Source: Pseudobdellovibrionaceae bacterium (lineage in GTDB: Bacteria > Bdellovibrionota > UBA1018 > UBA6935). Taken from it: a DNA stretch of 55,279 nucleotides. Numbering within the stretch: position 1 is the first letter of the stretch; each line of letters opens with the position of its first letter. Below, piece by piece: positions 9,310 to 17,854 of this stretch. A program made the position numbers and the translations under genes. The notes below the pieces were generated by a model. The model worked only from the letters and a program-made list of their open reading frames with translations. It was not told the DNA's origin and ran no database searches. The stretch covers positions 1-55,279 of the forward strand of contig PBMP01000019.1 in NCBI GenBank assembly GCA_002722705.1. The letters are read 5' to 3'.

Positions 9310-9338
9310 GTTCTACCTTATTCTTTATAGAATGTCAA
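9310..9338 (-). promoter_or_regulatory. Sigma-70-type promoter for the binding-protein/kinase operon
   Basis: On the minus strand: TTGACA (9338-9333), a 17-bp spacer, then TAGAAC (9315-9310). The predicted start of transcription is near 9303, only a few bases before the ATG at 9300. No Shine-Dalgarno is visible before that ATG, so the mRNA may be leaderless. Confidence 0.45.
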
Positions 9339-9486
9339 AGTTCATTACTAAAAAGATACACTAAAAAATCTTATAAAATCATATAGTTATTTTTAGAAGT
9401 TGATTTTTTAGGTTTTAGATTACATGGTCAATGTTCTTTATTTTCATTAATTTACAAAAACAATCAAGTATGAGATCCTATAAATA

Positions 9487-11415
9487 ATGAATTTGTTTCA
9501 GTTTTTGACTAGAAACACGATTTTGTATGCTGTGGTTTTCGCATTTTTTCTGGGGGTTTATCCTCAGTACGGAGTTGCGTCTTCTTCCAAGAGGGATACG
9601 CCGGAGTCTATTCGGTGTATTTTGGGCGATAAAGGGATTGTTGAAAATCCTGTGAGTTCTGAAGATTCTTTGAAAATTAGTTTCAGTCCTGATGAGCAAG
9701 ATGAAATTGCTCTTTATAGAGAGAAGTGGAAGCGACACCGGTCGCATTCAGATAAAGCAAAAGAACGTTTTCAAAAAAATCATGACGAAGACATTAAAAT
9801 GCTTTTAAGTGGCAAGGCTTTATCAGAAGACAAGCGAGTATTTTCTTTTGTAAATGCTGTTCAAAAAGAGTTGAATGATCGAGTTATCAGAAGTCAAACT
9901 TTGGTTGATGCCATGAATAATCGATATCGAAAGCTTTTAGAAGAAGAGTTAAATAAATCTTCTGTTTTAACGATGAGAAGATGGGATGGCGCTTTTGGAA
10001 CGGACGGTGACTTCAAAACTTACCGAATTGAAATTGATGTTGAGGACGACCCAGCAGTTGCGGCATTGGTGACAGAAGAAGTTGCAAAAGCTCATTTGGC
10101 GGCATCAAATCGATTCGTTACAGAGTTACAAAAAAAATATCCTAGAACCTATGCAAAAATTAAAGAAGCAAATCGTTTAGCTGCGGATCCAGAGCACTGG
10201 TTTCAGATTGGTGTGGGTAGAGTTGCAGAAGAAGCCGATCAGGTAAGTAAGTTTAATCGAAGTCGGTATCGAGAAGTGAAAAAAAATAGAACGAATTCTA
10301 AGCTGAGTAGTCGTGAACGGGCTGGAGTTTTATCTTATGATGACATTGAGTTTATTGACCTTGGGAGAAAATCTAAAAATCAATATGATTCGCTTTTAGA
10401 AAAACTTCAGAAAAAGAAAAAATTTTTAAAAGAAGGAATTTTAGTTCAAGGGAAAAACTCTGGGAAACTGATTCCTTCACGGAATATGATTGCAATTCTT
10501 AGAAAAATTGAAGTGCCTAAAGGAACCGATTACCAAGGGTATTTGAGTGCTGTTTTAGAGCAAATGGAAAAACGGTTTCCTCACACTAAAGTATCTAGGG
10601 AAGAAGTTGATACGTTAGTTCAAGCCTATCGAAAAATACAGCAATGGGATCCTAATGCGATTCAAAAAAAATGGGAACCTTTAAATATTGCTGAGATCTC
10701 AGGAAGAGGAGGGCTCTTTGGAGATGCACGAGCTTTAGGTGCGATGAATTTGGAATATACTGCAGACGCACTTGCTTCAATTGATGGAGCAAGGGCCGGA
10801 CATATCACGATCGTACGTGAGTCCCAAAAGTCCTTTCAAGCAGCAACAAAAGAATTAGAGTCATCTTATGAGGAAACGGCAAAGATTACACAAGATTTTG
10901 TCCGAGGGCAGAGATCTTTGAAAGCTCCAATGGGAAACCGAGCTGATGTTACTTATCTCAAAAGTAATAGTGGAAGAAGTGGTGATGATTGGGTTCAAGT
11001 ATTTCAAGACGATATGACGATTCAAGACGTCAGATCTTTTGTCGGATATCTTCATTCTCGTCTTCCAGAAGGAAATAAAGCTCCGAACCGTTTGACTTAT
11101 GTTTCAGGAAAAAACTTTTATGGGAAGCCTTTAGATGCACAAGTAATAGAAACCCTTCGTTTTTCAGGGGAAGACTTAGAAAAGAAAATGGCAAAAGAAT
11201 TTGTCTCTGTAGGAAGTTATCCCGCTTCTCAAAAAATGACCTCATTAATTCATGTTTCAATTAATCAGAATGGAAAAGCGGTGTATGAACCGATTTTTTC
11301 TGGAAAAATATCAGTAAAAGATATGAAAAAAATAAACAAAGCTGTTTCTAAAACTTGCTTAGAGCAGAAGAAAATTTGTAAGCCAGTCCAATGGGTTAAG
11401 TCCTTCTCTCTATAA
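9487..11415 (+). CDS. Exported protein of unknown function
   Basis: A 642-residue protein with an N-terminal signal sequence (hydrophobic core TILYAVVFAFFLGVY, basic residue before it, possible cleavage after YGVAS). The mature protein is highly charged, with several long helical, probably coiled-coil stretches around residues 75-160 and 290-330. It has two Cys near the C-terminus (CLEQKKIC). I recognise no domain. The upstream intergenic region is shared with the divergent binding-protein/kinase operon. The Shine-Dalgarno is weak. Confidence 0.7.
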   Translation: MNLFQFLTRNTILYAVVFAFFLGVYPQYGVASSSKRDTPESIRCILGDKGIVENPVSSEDSLKISFSPDEQDEIALYREKWKRHRSHSDKAKERFQKNHDEDIKMLLSGKALSEDKRVFSFVNAVQKELNDRVIRSQTLVDAMNNRYRKLLEEELNKSSVLTMRRWDGAFGTDGDFKTYRIEIDVEDDPAVAALVTEEVAKAHLAASNRFVTELQKKYPRTYAKIKEANRLAADPEHWFQIGVGRVAEEADQVSKFNRSRYREVKKNRTNSKLSSRERAGVLSYDDIEFIDLGRKSKNQYDSLLEKLQKKKKFLKEGILVQGKNSGKLIPSRNMIAILRKIEVPKGTDYQGYLSAVLEQMEKRFPHTKVSREEVDTLVQAYRKIQQWDPNAIQKKWEPLNIAEISGRGGLFGDARALGAMNLEYTADALASIDGARAGHITIVRESQKSFQAATKELESSYEETAKITQDFVRGQRSLKAPMGNRADVTYLKSNSGRSGDDWVQVFQDDMTIQDVRSFVGYLHSRLPEGNKAPNRLTYVSGKNFYGKPLDAQVIETLRFSGEDLEKKMAKEFVSVGSYPASQKMTSLIHVSINQNGKAVYEPIFSGKISVKDMKKINKAVSKTCLEQKKICKPVQWVKSFSL

Positions 11416-11544
11416 GAGTCATTTTTTTGACAAAAAAGGCAGTTTTTATCTTGGACCCCAGAGGGGGGTTGTTGCTAAACTCTAACTAACTTAATGAAAA
11501 GCCACGGAAAATGGCAATGTAGCACCTAGGGAAAAGGGGTAAGC

Positions 11545-12267
11545 ATGAAGACGCAAGTCCAATGGGCAAAGGCGGGGTATTTTCTGATTACAGGAATCCT
11601 TCTTTTGATATGGCCAGCGAAAGCAGCAAGAGCTGATGAAGAGTATAATTTTTCTTGGTTAGATCCAGACAAAAAGATTTATGTGCTTCAGAATCGTCGA
11701 TACCAAAAAGCAAAACATATTATGCTGAGTGTGACAGGAGGACTTGGAAACGCAAGTGCCTACCGAAATACAATTAATATTGAACCTCGGGCCTCTTATT
11801 ACTTTTCTGAAGCCTTTGGGTTTGAAGCTTTTTTTAATTATAACTTCAATAGCGAAAATGACACTCTTGATGCATTGAGAAATGCGGTAGGAAGTACACC
11901 TGTTCTTCCTGTGATTCGACAGGTTGCAAGCCAAGCAGGTCTTTTGTTTGTCTGGGCTCCTTGGTATTCAAAAATTAATGTTTTTAATTCGATCCTTTAT
12001 TTTGATTGGTTTTTTACATTAGGTGCGGGAATGACGAATACTGAAGTAGAAACTCGAAATTCATTTGCAGCGGATTCTAATTTAGTAAAAGAAAGTTTAT
12101 TTTCGATTTTTTGGGGAACGGGACATCAATATCACGTCAATGAGTGGTTTAAAGTTCGTGTAGATTTTACAGCTTCTCATTACAGAGCCCCTATTTTTGG
12201 AATAACAGGAGATGAAACGTGGTTCGACAATTACAATTTCAATATCGGCGTTGGATTCCAGCTTTAA
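11545..12267 (+). CDS. Outer-membrane beta-barrel protein of the Myxococcus/Bdellovibrio type
   Basis: A 240-residue protein with a signal peptide ending AARADEE. An N-terminal element (LQNRRYQKAKHIMLSVTGGLG) leads into alternating amphipathic strands, and the protein ends in a hydrophobic strand NFNIGVGFQL, as expected for a small barrel. This layout matches the outer-membrane beta-barrel family described from Myxococcus and Bdellovibrio relatives. AAGGGG precedes the ATG by about 6 bases. It is the first gene of a tight cluster with two TPR proteins and an FHA/AgmX-tail protein. In the Myxococcus gliding machinery such barrels (GltA/GltB) form the outer-membrane part; equivalence here is inference. 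Confidence 0.75.
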   Translation: MKTQVQWAKAGYFLITGILLLIWPAKAARADEEYNFSWLDPDKKIYVLQNRRYQKAKHIMLSVTGGLGNASAYRNTINIEPRASYYFSEAFGFEAFFNYNFNSENDTLDALRNAVGSTPVLPVIRQVASQAGLLFVWAPWYSKINVFNSILYFDWFFTLGAGMTNTEVETRNSFAADSNLVKESLFSIFWGTGHQYHVNEWFKVRVDFTASHYRAPIFGITGDETWFDNYNFNIGVGFQL

Positions 12268-13799
12268 TCGTTTGCTTGAGTGTGCCTGCTCAAGCAAGTT
12301 TAGATCAAGCAATCCAAGCTTACGATCAAGGGAAATATTTTCAAGCTGCTCGTTATGCTTTTCAAGCAGCGGAGGGATCGAATGCCCAAAAAGCGAAAGC
12401 GTATGCATGGACGAGTGCAGGGTTAATGCAGGCAGGTTTATATCAATCCGCTCTTTATTTCTTTATTCGAACATTAGAAATGAATGATCTACCGGCAAAA
12501 AGAGTGGTATTGAAACACTCAGAGTCACTTATGCTTCGAGTGGGTTCAGACGTTTTGAGAAATCCGTTGATTCGTTACACGAGTTATAATGATTATGATC
12601 CAAGAAACCGGAGTGCTTTTTTATACACACGTTCGAGAGAATCTCTTTTAAAAGGGAATATAAAAGATGCAATTAATGAAGTAAACGGTATGTCTGTTCA
12701 AAGTCCTCTTTTTCCTTTTGGTCTAATGGTGAGAGGGACTTCTTTTGCAATTCAAGGAAACCAAAATGCAGCATTAAGTGATTATAAGAAATGTGTGCGT
12801 ATTGCGGATCAAAGTTTAGAAGGCCTTGATCAGAGAAACGAAGGAGAGTTTGTTAATGAAGTGTATATTAAACAAGCGGAAACTCAGTTAGACGACCTGA
12901 AAGCAAGGTGTCAGGCTGGAGTAGGTCGTGTTCTTTATCAATTCAATCAATTTGAACAGGCTGAGATTGCTTATGATCGAATTTCAAAAGATACGTTTGT
13001 CTGGACTGATATTTTATTTGAACAAGCATGGAATGCTTTTGCAAAGAGAGAATATAACCGCTCTTTAGGAAAATTAGTCTCTTATAAAAGTCCTGCATTG
13101 CAGTTTGTTTTTAACTCGGAGGTTGATGTTCTCAGAGCTCAGTCTTATTTGGCTCTTTGTTTGTATTCAGATGCAAATAAAGTCATCAATCAATTTAATG
13201 CAAAATATGGACGAATCGGAATCGAATTAAACAGGTTTCTAAATCAAAATAAAAAGTCCGTATTGGTTTTTTATCAAAAAGGGAAAAATGCATTACAGGG
13301 TAAGCTTCATACAAAAAATAAAATGAATAAACTACTAAATCGATTTGTTCGAAGTCCGTATTTTCAAAATTTGGTCCAATCTGAAAACCAGGTGGTCAGA
13401 GAAGCCGCTGCAATGAAGCGTTTTGATCAGTTTTATGCGGGTAAGTATGCGAACTCAAAAAAAGGATTTGTTGGGTTTTTAAATCAGGTATTAAAATGGA
13501 GAGTTCGAACCATTCAAAGGATTGGAGGAACATTTGTCCGAAATAGTCTGATTGATCATCACCAAATATTATTGTCAGATTTTGATAAAATCGCTTTTAT
13601 CAAGCTAGAAATGCTACAAAGGGCCAAAGATCGGCTAGTTTATGCTAAGTCAGAGTCTGAAATGAGAACCCGTGGAAATATTGAGCCGAGTCGAAGAGAT
13701 GATCAGTACCGCTGGGGTTTTAATGGTGAGTTTTGGAATGATGAAATTGGTGACTATGTTTTTGGTCTGGAGTCTGAGTGTGGAAAAAAAGAGTCGTAA
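12219..13799 (+). CDS. Exported TPR-repeat protein, gliding-cluster type
   Basis: A 526-residue protein starting at GTG inside the end of the barrel gene (49-bp overlap). The start is supported by AGGAGA six bases upstream and by a signal peptide RRWIPALIVCLSVPAQA. The mature protein begins with TPR-like helices (LDQAIQAYDQGKYFQAARYAF, then YAWTSAGLMQAGLYQSALYF) and continues as helical repeats to about residue 330. The C-terminal region is basic. It probably sits in the periplasm. Its place between a barrel gene and a large TPR gene resembles the order of periplasmic TPR components in the Glt gliding complex. Confidence 0.75.
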   Translation: MVRQLQFQYRRWIPALIVCLSVPAQASLDQAIQAYDQGKYFQAARYAFQAAEGSNAQKAKAYAWTSAGLMQAGLYQSALYFFIRTLEMNDLPAKRVVLKHSESLMLRVGSDVLRNPLIRYTSYNDYDPRNRSAFLYTRSRESLLKGNIKDAINEVNGMSVQSPLFPFGLMVRGTSFAIQGNQNAALSDYKKCVRIADQSLEGLDQRNEGEFVNEVYIKQAETQLDDLKARCQAGVGRVLYQFNQFEQAEIAYDRISKDTFVWTDILFEQAWNAFAKREYNRSLGKLVSYKSPALQFVFNSEVDVLRAQSYLALCLYSDANKVINQFNAKYGRIGIELNRFLNQNKKSVLVFYQKGKNALQGKLHTKNKMNKLLNRFVRSPYFQNLVQSENQVVREAAAMKRFDQFYAGKYANSKKGFVGFLNQVLKWRVRTIQRIGGTFVRNSLIDHHQILLSDFDKIAFIKLEMLQRAKDRLVYAKSESEMRTRGNIEPSRRDDQYRWGFNGEFWNDEIGDYVFGLESECGKKES

Positions 13800-16700
13800 A
13801 TTTATTTCTGCTTTTCTTTTAAGTATAATTTGGTGTTCTCCTTCTTGGTCTGCACCTTATTCAGCTTCGGAACTTTTTGCAAATGAAACTTCCAGAGAAA
13901 AAGATCTGAGAGGAATTCGTGATCAAGAAATTCGTCAGATTCAACTGACACTCAAAAGGAAAACAGAAGTTCGTTATCAAGCAGAGCTCTATTTTCGGTT
14001 AGCTGAAATTTACTTAGAACACTATCGTTCTGCTTTTATTTTAGAAGGAAGAGCGTTTGAAAAACGACTTGCGAGGAATTTAAAGGATAAAAAAATAGAT
14101 CGAAGTTATTCGAAACCCTTTATGAAAAAAGGAATCAGTGCTTGTGAAAAAATTCTATCTCTTAAGATTCCTTTTAATAAAATAGATCGAGTCCATTACT
14201 TTTTGGCTTTTTACGCTCAAGAAAGTGGAAATCAAAAAAAAGCAAAATATCACTTTAGTCAGATCATTTCGAAGTACCCAAAAAGTGTTTTTGTGGCTGA
14301 GGCGTATCGTTCGTTAGGGGAGATGGAGTTTAATAAAAATCGATATCGCGCAGCTCAAGTCTATTACGAAAAATCCATTCAAATGGGGAATGCTGAAACA
14401 AGGCCGGGAAGTTACCATAAACTTGCATGGAGTTATTACCGTCAGAAGAGATACCGAGACGCAATCAATATGATGAAAAAAGCAATTTCTGAGGCTCAAA
14501 AGTCTAAAGAAAAGTATTTATCTCTCAAGGAAGAAGGAATGAGAGATATGGCGATTTTCATGGTTGAAGGGGGCAGCGTTAAAGAAGCAGTTGTTTATTT
14601 TGAAAAAGTATCTGGAGATCCAAAAGCGCTTTCAAAAACACTTGAAAGCTTAGGTGCTCAATTTGAACGAACAGGAAGAAAGAAAAAAGCAGTTGCTGTT
14701 TATCAAGCGATTATTGATGCAAAACCTACTCCTGAAGCTGTATTCAGAGCTCGAACTCGGATGATCGATTTAAAAATTCAAAAGAGTCAATATACTTCCG
14801 CAGCAAAAGACATTCAGAAACTTAAAGGGTCGTCTGAATTTGCTGATGGATTTACTAAGACCGCTTATCTTAATGTAAAGGCGCAGACACGAAGAGTTGC
14901 AACCGAAAGCCATGAGGCTTTTCGAGAAGTGAGAAAGAAAAAAGGAAGTAAAAGTAAAGCAAGATTGTTGTTACAAAGAGCAGAACTTTATTATCAAACT
15001 TATCTCAATGTTTTTTTAAAAGACCGAGATCCTCGATCTGAATCGAATGAAATTAAAATGTATCTTGCGGATGTAAAGAGACTTCAAGGAAAAGTTGATG
15101 ATGCCTCTTCGTTGTATAAGGATGTTTTGGAAGCCGGAGATGATCGTTATTCAAAAGAAGCTGGGAATTTATGGGTAACCTCTCTTGATCAAAGTGTTCA
15201 GCGTTATGCACTTCAGAAGAGTAAGAAAAAGAAAAAATTAAAGGGAAAAACCCCATCGGCAATTGAAAGTGAGTTTGTAAAAGCTTCTGATACGTTAAAT
15301 AAAAATACACCAGGAAGTAAGGAAGCGCTAGAGGCGGGGTTAAAGTCAGCTCAGATTCTCGCGGGATATTCAGATACAAGAAAAGCAGGTTTGAATCGAG
15401 CTCGAACAATAGCGAAACGTTATCCACAGTCTTCTCAAGGGTTGATTGCAGCTCAGCTTTGGGGTCAAATTTTGAGAGAAGATGTTCCTGTTTTGAATCA
15501 AAATAATGCTGATCAATTTGAAGAACGAGTTGAAAACTTGCAAGAAGGTTTGAATGAAATAGGTTCTATTGATGAACTTATTCAAAATGATCGAAAAAAT
15601 AACAAATCTAAATTGATGGCTTGGTTGAAAGATACTGAAAAAGAATTAAAGATTGGTTCAATTGAGCTGAATGAAAAGAGAAAAGATTATCACAAAGCAG
15701 CGAAAGGCTACGAGGTTTACGCTGCGGAAAATAAAGGAAAAGAGGCTGAGAAAGGCTATCAGAACGCTCTTTATAATTATAACTTAGCCGGAGAAGTCAG
15801 TGAATCGGAACGGGTGATTCGTCAATGGATGAATCGATTTCCTAAAAGTAATAAAGCAAAATCAGCATTTAGGAGTTTAGCAACAGAGTATCTCATTAAT
15901 GGAAATTTTGATCAGTCTGCAGATTTATTTCATCAAATTTCTGTTCAACAAAGAGACCCATCAGCTCAGCGGACTTCTTATCGAATTTATGAAGGCCTTG
16001 GAAAAAAAGCAGACGAAATGAAACAACTTGAGCTTTATTTGGCTGCTTATAAAACCCGATCTGATCGAGCTTTTGTTCACCGAAGATTAGCTGCATTGTA
16101 TGAAGAACAAGGTAACGATGAAAATGCCAAATATCACTATGAACAGTGTAGAAAAATCAAACTTTCTGTTCGAGTAGAATGTCTTGCTCGCCTAGGTGAT
16201 CTTTACTTGAGATTGAGTAACGAAAAGGCGGCAAAGATAAATTATCAAAGAGCCGCTGATGTAAGAAAAACAGGGTCACCTTTTGTAGGGTATGCTCGAT
16301 ATCAACTCGCTCTTTTGAAAGAGAAAACAGGTGTTTTTTCTCCACTCACACTTCCAGAAAAGAAATTACAACAAGGATTGTCAAAAAGACTTCAGTTTTT
16401 TAATCCACTGAGTAAAGCTTATGGAAAAGCAGTCGAAGCAGGTGGTCCATGGGGGATGGCTGCTCTTCATCGCTTAGCGCTTTGGACATTGAATTTCGCA
16501 AATGAAGTGGATAAAATCTCTCCTCCAAAAGGAGCGACTGCGGCTCAGATTCAAACGATGAGAAAAACACTCTCTGCGGTAAGTAAACCACTAAGACAAC
16601 AAGCTCTTTCGACTTTAAAGCAAGCCTTTGAGCAAGCAAATCGAAAAGAAATTCTGAGTGGGGTGAACTTAGAGGTGGCAGATCAATTGGCTGATCGAAG

Positions 16701-17400
16701 GTATCGAGGAGGCTTAAGAGCTCAAGGACCATTTATAGAGATGAGATTGACTGGTCCCCGAGAAAACCGTGAATCTTTGAGTCAAGTCCGCACTGAGTTA
16801 AGAAAAAAACCCAGAGATTCTTTTTTATGGATTCGTTATGGGAACGCACTTCTTTTACAAGGGCAACCCAAGTTAGCGATCCTTGCGTATGATCAAGCTT
16901 TGGGAATTGAAAAAAAGAATGCACGAGCACTGAATAATAAAGCAGTTGCACTCCATTCTTATTCTAAACGTTGGGACTATTTATTGGAGTCACAGTCTTT
17001 GTTAAAAATGGCGTATCGGACGAACTCTAGGAATGAAGATGTTCACTTTAATTTAGGTACTCTTTATAATGAATACCGACTCTTTAAACCAAGTTTGAAC
17101 TTTTGGAAAAAGGCAGTAAAGGAGACTCAAGATCGAGATCACTATCTTGGGTTCGCTGTTGCATTACAGGGAAATGGTAAATTGGGGCCTGCGATTGTTT
17201 ATTTTAAAAAGGCCGTTAAAGAAGGATTGGATGAAGATTCTTTTGGTTATGGATTTCACTATGCCGTTCGTGAATCTTTAAAAGGTAAAGAGGGTGCTCG
17301 GAAGTGCGAATCTATTACAAGTGATATTGAAACGAAAAATCTTTTAGAGAAAGAATCGGTGAAAAGACTTGAAATGTCCTGTCATCGGTGGAGGAAATAA
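13780..17400 (+). CDS. Large exported TPR-repeat protein
   Basis: About 1206 residues from the GTG at 13780, chosen because GGAG lies a few bases upstream and the product then begins with a signal peptide (KFISAFLLSIIWCSPSWSA). The frame stays open upstream to an ATG at 13672, but that start would bury the signal. The protein is almost wholly TPR/helical repeats: examples are YHFSQIISKYPKSVFVAEAY, YHKLAWSYYRQKRYRDAI and, near the end, ARALNNKAVALHSY and NEDVHFNLGTLYNEY. It overlaps the previous TPR gene by 20 bp, suggesting coupling. It is probably a periplasmic scaffold. It resembles AgmU/GltD-type proteins only in architecture; orthology is unproven. Confidence 0.8.
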   Translation: MEKKSRKFISAFLLSIIWCSPSWSAPYSASELFANETSREKDLRGIRDQEIRQIQLTLKRKTEVRYQAELYFRLAEIYLEHYRSAFILEGRAFEKRLARNLKDKKIDRSYSKPFMKKGISACEKILSLKIPFNKIDRVHYFLAFYAQESGNQKKAKYHFSQIISKYPKSVFVAEAYRSLGEMEFNKNRYRAAQVYYEKSIQMGNAETRPGSYHKLAWSYYRQKRYRDAINMMKKAISEAQKSKEKYLSLKEEGMRDMAIFMVEGGSVKEAVVYFEKVSGDPKALSKTLESLGAQFERTGRKKKAVAVYQAIIDAKPTPEAVFRARTRMIDLKIQKSQYTSAAKDIQKLKGSSEFADGFTKTAYLNVKAQTRRVATESHEAFREVRKKKGSKSKARLLLQRAELYYQTYLNVFLKDRDPRSESNEIKMYLADVKRLQGKVDDASSLYKDVLEAGDDRYSKEAGNLWVTSLDQSVQRYALQKSKKKKKLKGKTPSAIESEFVKASDTLNKNTPGSKEALEAGLKSAQILAGYSDTRKAGLNRARTIAKRYPQSSQGLIAAQLWGQILREDVPVLNQNNADQFEERVENLQEGLNEIGSIDELIQNDRKNNKSKLMAWLKDTEKELKIGSIELNEKRKDYHKAAKGYEVYAAENKGKEAEKGYQNALYNYNLAGEVSESERVIRQWMNRFPKSNKAKSAFRSLATEYLINGNFDQSADLFHQISVQQRDPSAQRTSYRIYEGLGKKADEMKQLELYLAAYKTRSDRAFVHRRLAALYEEQGNDENAKYHYEQCRKIKLSVRVECLARLGDLYLRLSNEKAAKINYQRAADVRKTGSPFVGYARYQLALLKEKTGVFSPLTLPEKKLQQGLSKRLQFFNPLSKAYGKAVEAGGPWGMAALHRLALWTLNFANEVDKISPPKGATAAQIQTMRKTLSAVSKPLRQQALSTLKQAFEQANRKEILSGVNLEVADQLADRRYRGGLRAQGPFIEMRLTGPRENRESLSQVRTELRKKPRDSFLWIRYGNALLLQGQPKLAILAYDQALGIEKKNARALNNKAVALHSYSKRWDYLLESQSLLKMAYRTNSRNEDVHFNLGTLYNEYRLFKPSLNFWKKAVKETQDRDHYLGFAVALQGNGKLGPAIVYFKKAVKEGLDEDSFGYGFHYAVRESLKGKEGARKCESITSDIETKNLLEKESVKRLEMSCHRWRK

Positions 17401-17402
17401 AG

Positions 17403-17693
17403 ATGAATAGAGTTTATTTAATATTCGGATCTGTATTTTTATTGGGAATGGTATTTTTGTTTGGAGTGATGTTTTTATTTGGTATTCCAGCTCAAGCAAA
17501 AGATAAAAAACCGAAAATTCTTTACCCGAAAGAAACTCAACTTGATTTTGAAGGGGCAGATATCGAAGGAAATGTCAGAAATCCAGGTGAATTTTATTTT
17601 AAGAATAGACCCCAAGAACGTTTTGATTCGTTAGTAAAGAGAAGAAAAAATTTTCATAGAGAAATGCTTCGAGATGTTGTTCGAGCTCGATAG
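17403..17693 (+). CDS. Small membrane-anchored protein of the gliding-like cluster
   Basis: A 96-residue protein from ATG 17403, with GGAGGA seven bases upstream; an in-frame GTG at 17388 is less likely because it precedes that site. A long hydrophobic segment (VYLIFGSVFLLGMVFLFGVMFLFG) is followed by IPAQA, so it is either a cleaved signal or an anchor. The mature part is basic, with PKILYPKETQLDFEGADIEG then many Arg/Lys. It starts 2 bp after the TPR gene and ends 8 bp before the next open frame. The LDFEGADIEGNVRNP segment is similar to linker sequences of TonB-dependent/energised systems, but I assign no function. Confidence 0.6.
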   Translation: MNRVYLIFGSVFLLGMVFLFGVMFLFGIPAQAKDKKPKILYPKETQLDFEGADIEGNVRNPGEFYFKNRPQERFDSLVKRRKNFHREMLRDVVRAR

Positions 17694-17701
17694 GTAAAAA
17701 C

Positions 17702-17827
17702 ATGGATAAAAAAGATCATTCAGACGAGCAGAAAGAAATTAGAATTAAAATACCTCATTCGAAAGAAAGTGTCAGTCATGTCGCTGTTTTTGAGCTGAGG
17801 GAAGAAAAAGCTTTGGGAGTTTCATAA
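17702..17827 (+). pseudogene. Separated 5' part of the FHA/AgmX gene, ended by an in-frame TAA
   Basis: ATG at 17702 opens 41 codons that stop at TAA 17825-17827. The same frame continues without further stops through 17828-19732. Translated across the stop, the product gives ALGVS-stop-QTFTVHKKRVVIGS, which is how an FHA domain begins. A single C-to-T change (CAA to TAA) would explain the break. The ATG lies 8 bp after the previous stop, as expected for the true start of this operon gene. Confidence 0.6.
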
Positions 17828-17854
17828 CAAACTTTTACAGTTCATAAAAAAAGA

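Noticed and set aside
11455-11469. ACCCC/GGGGT hairpin as a terminator after the exported protein gene
   Set aside because: No T-run follows the stem, and it lies upstream of the gliding-type cluster; function not supportable.
11455-11544. c-di-GMP (GEMM) riboswitch before the barrel gene
   Set aside because: GCCA/TGGC pairing is present, but the conserved GEMM core sequences are missing.
13672-13779. Upstream extension of the large TPR protein to ATG 13672
   Set aside because: It would bury a clear signal peptide and overlap 128 bp of the previous gene; GTG 13780 has a ribosome site.
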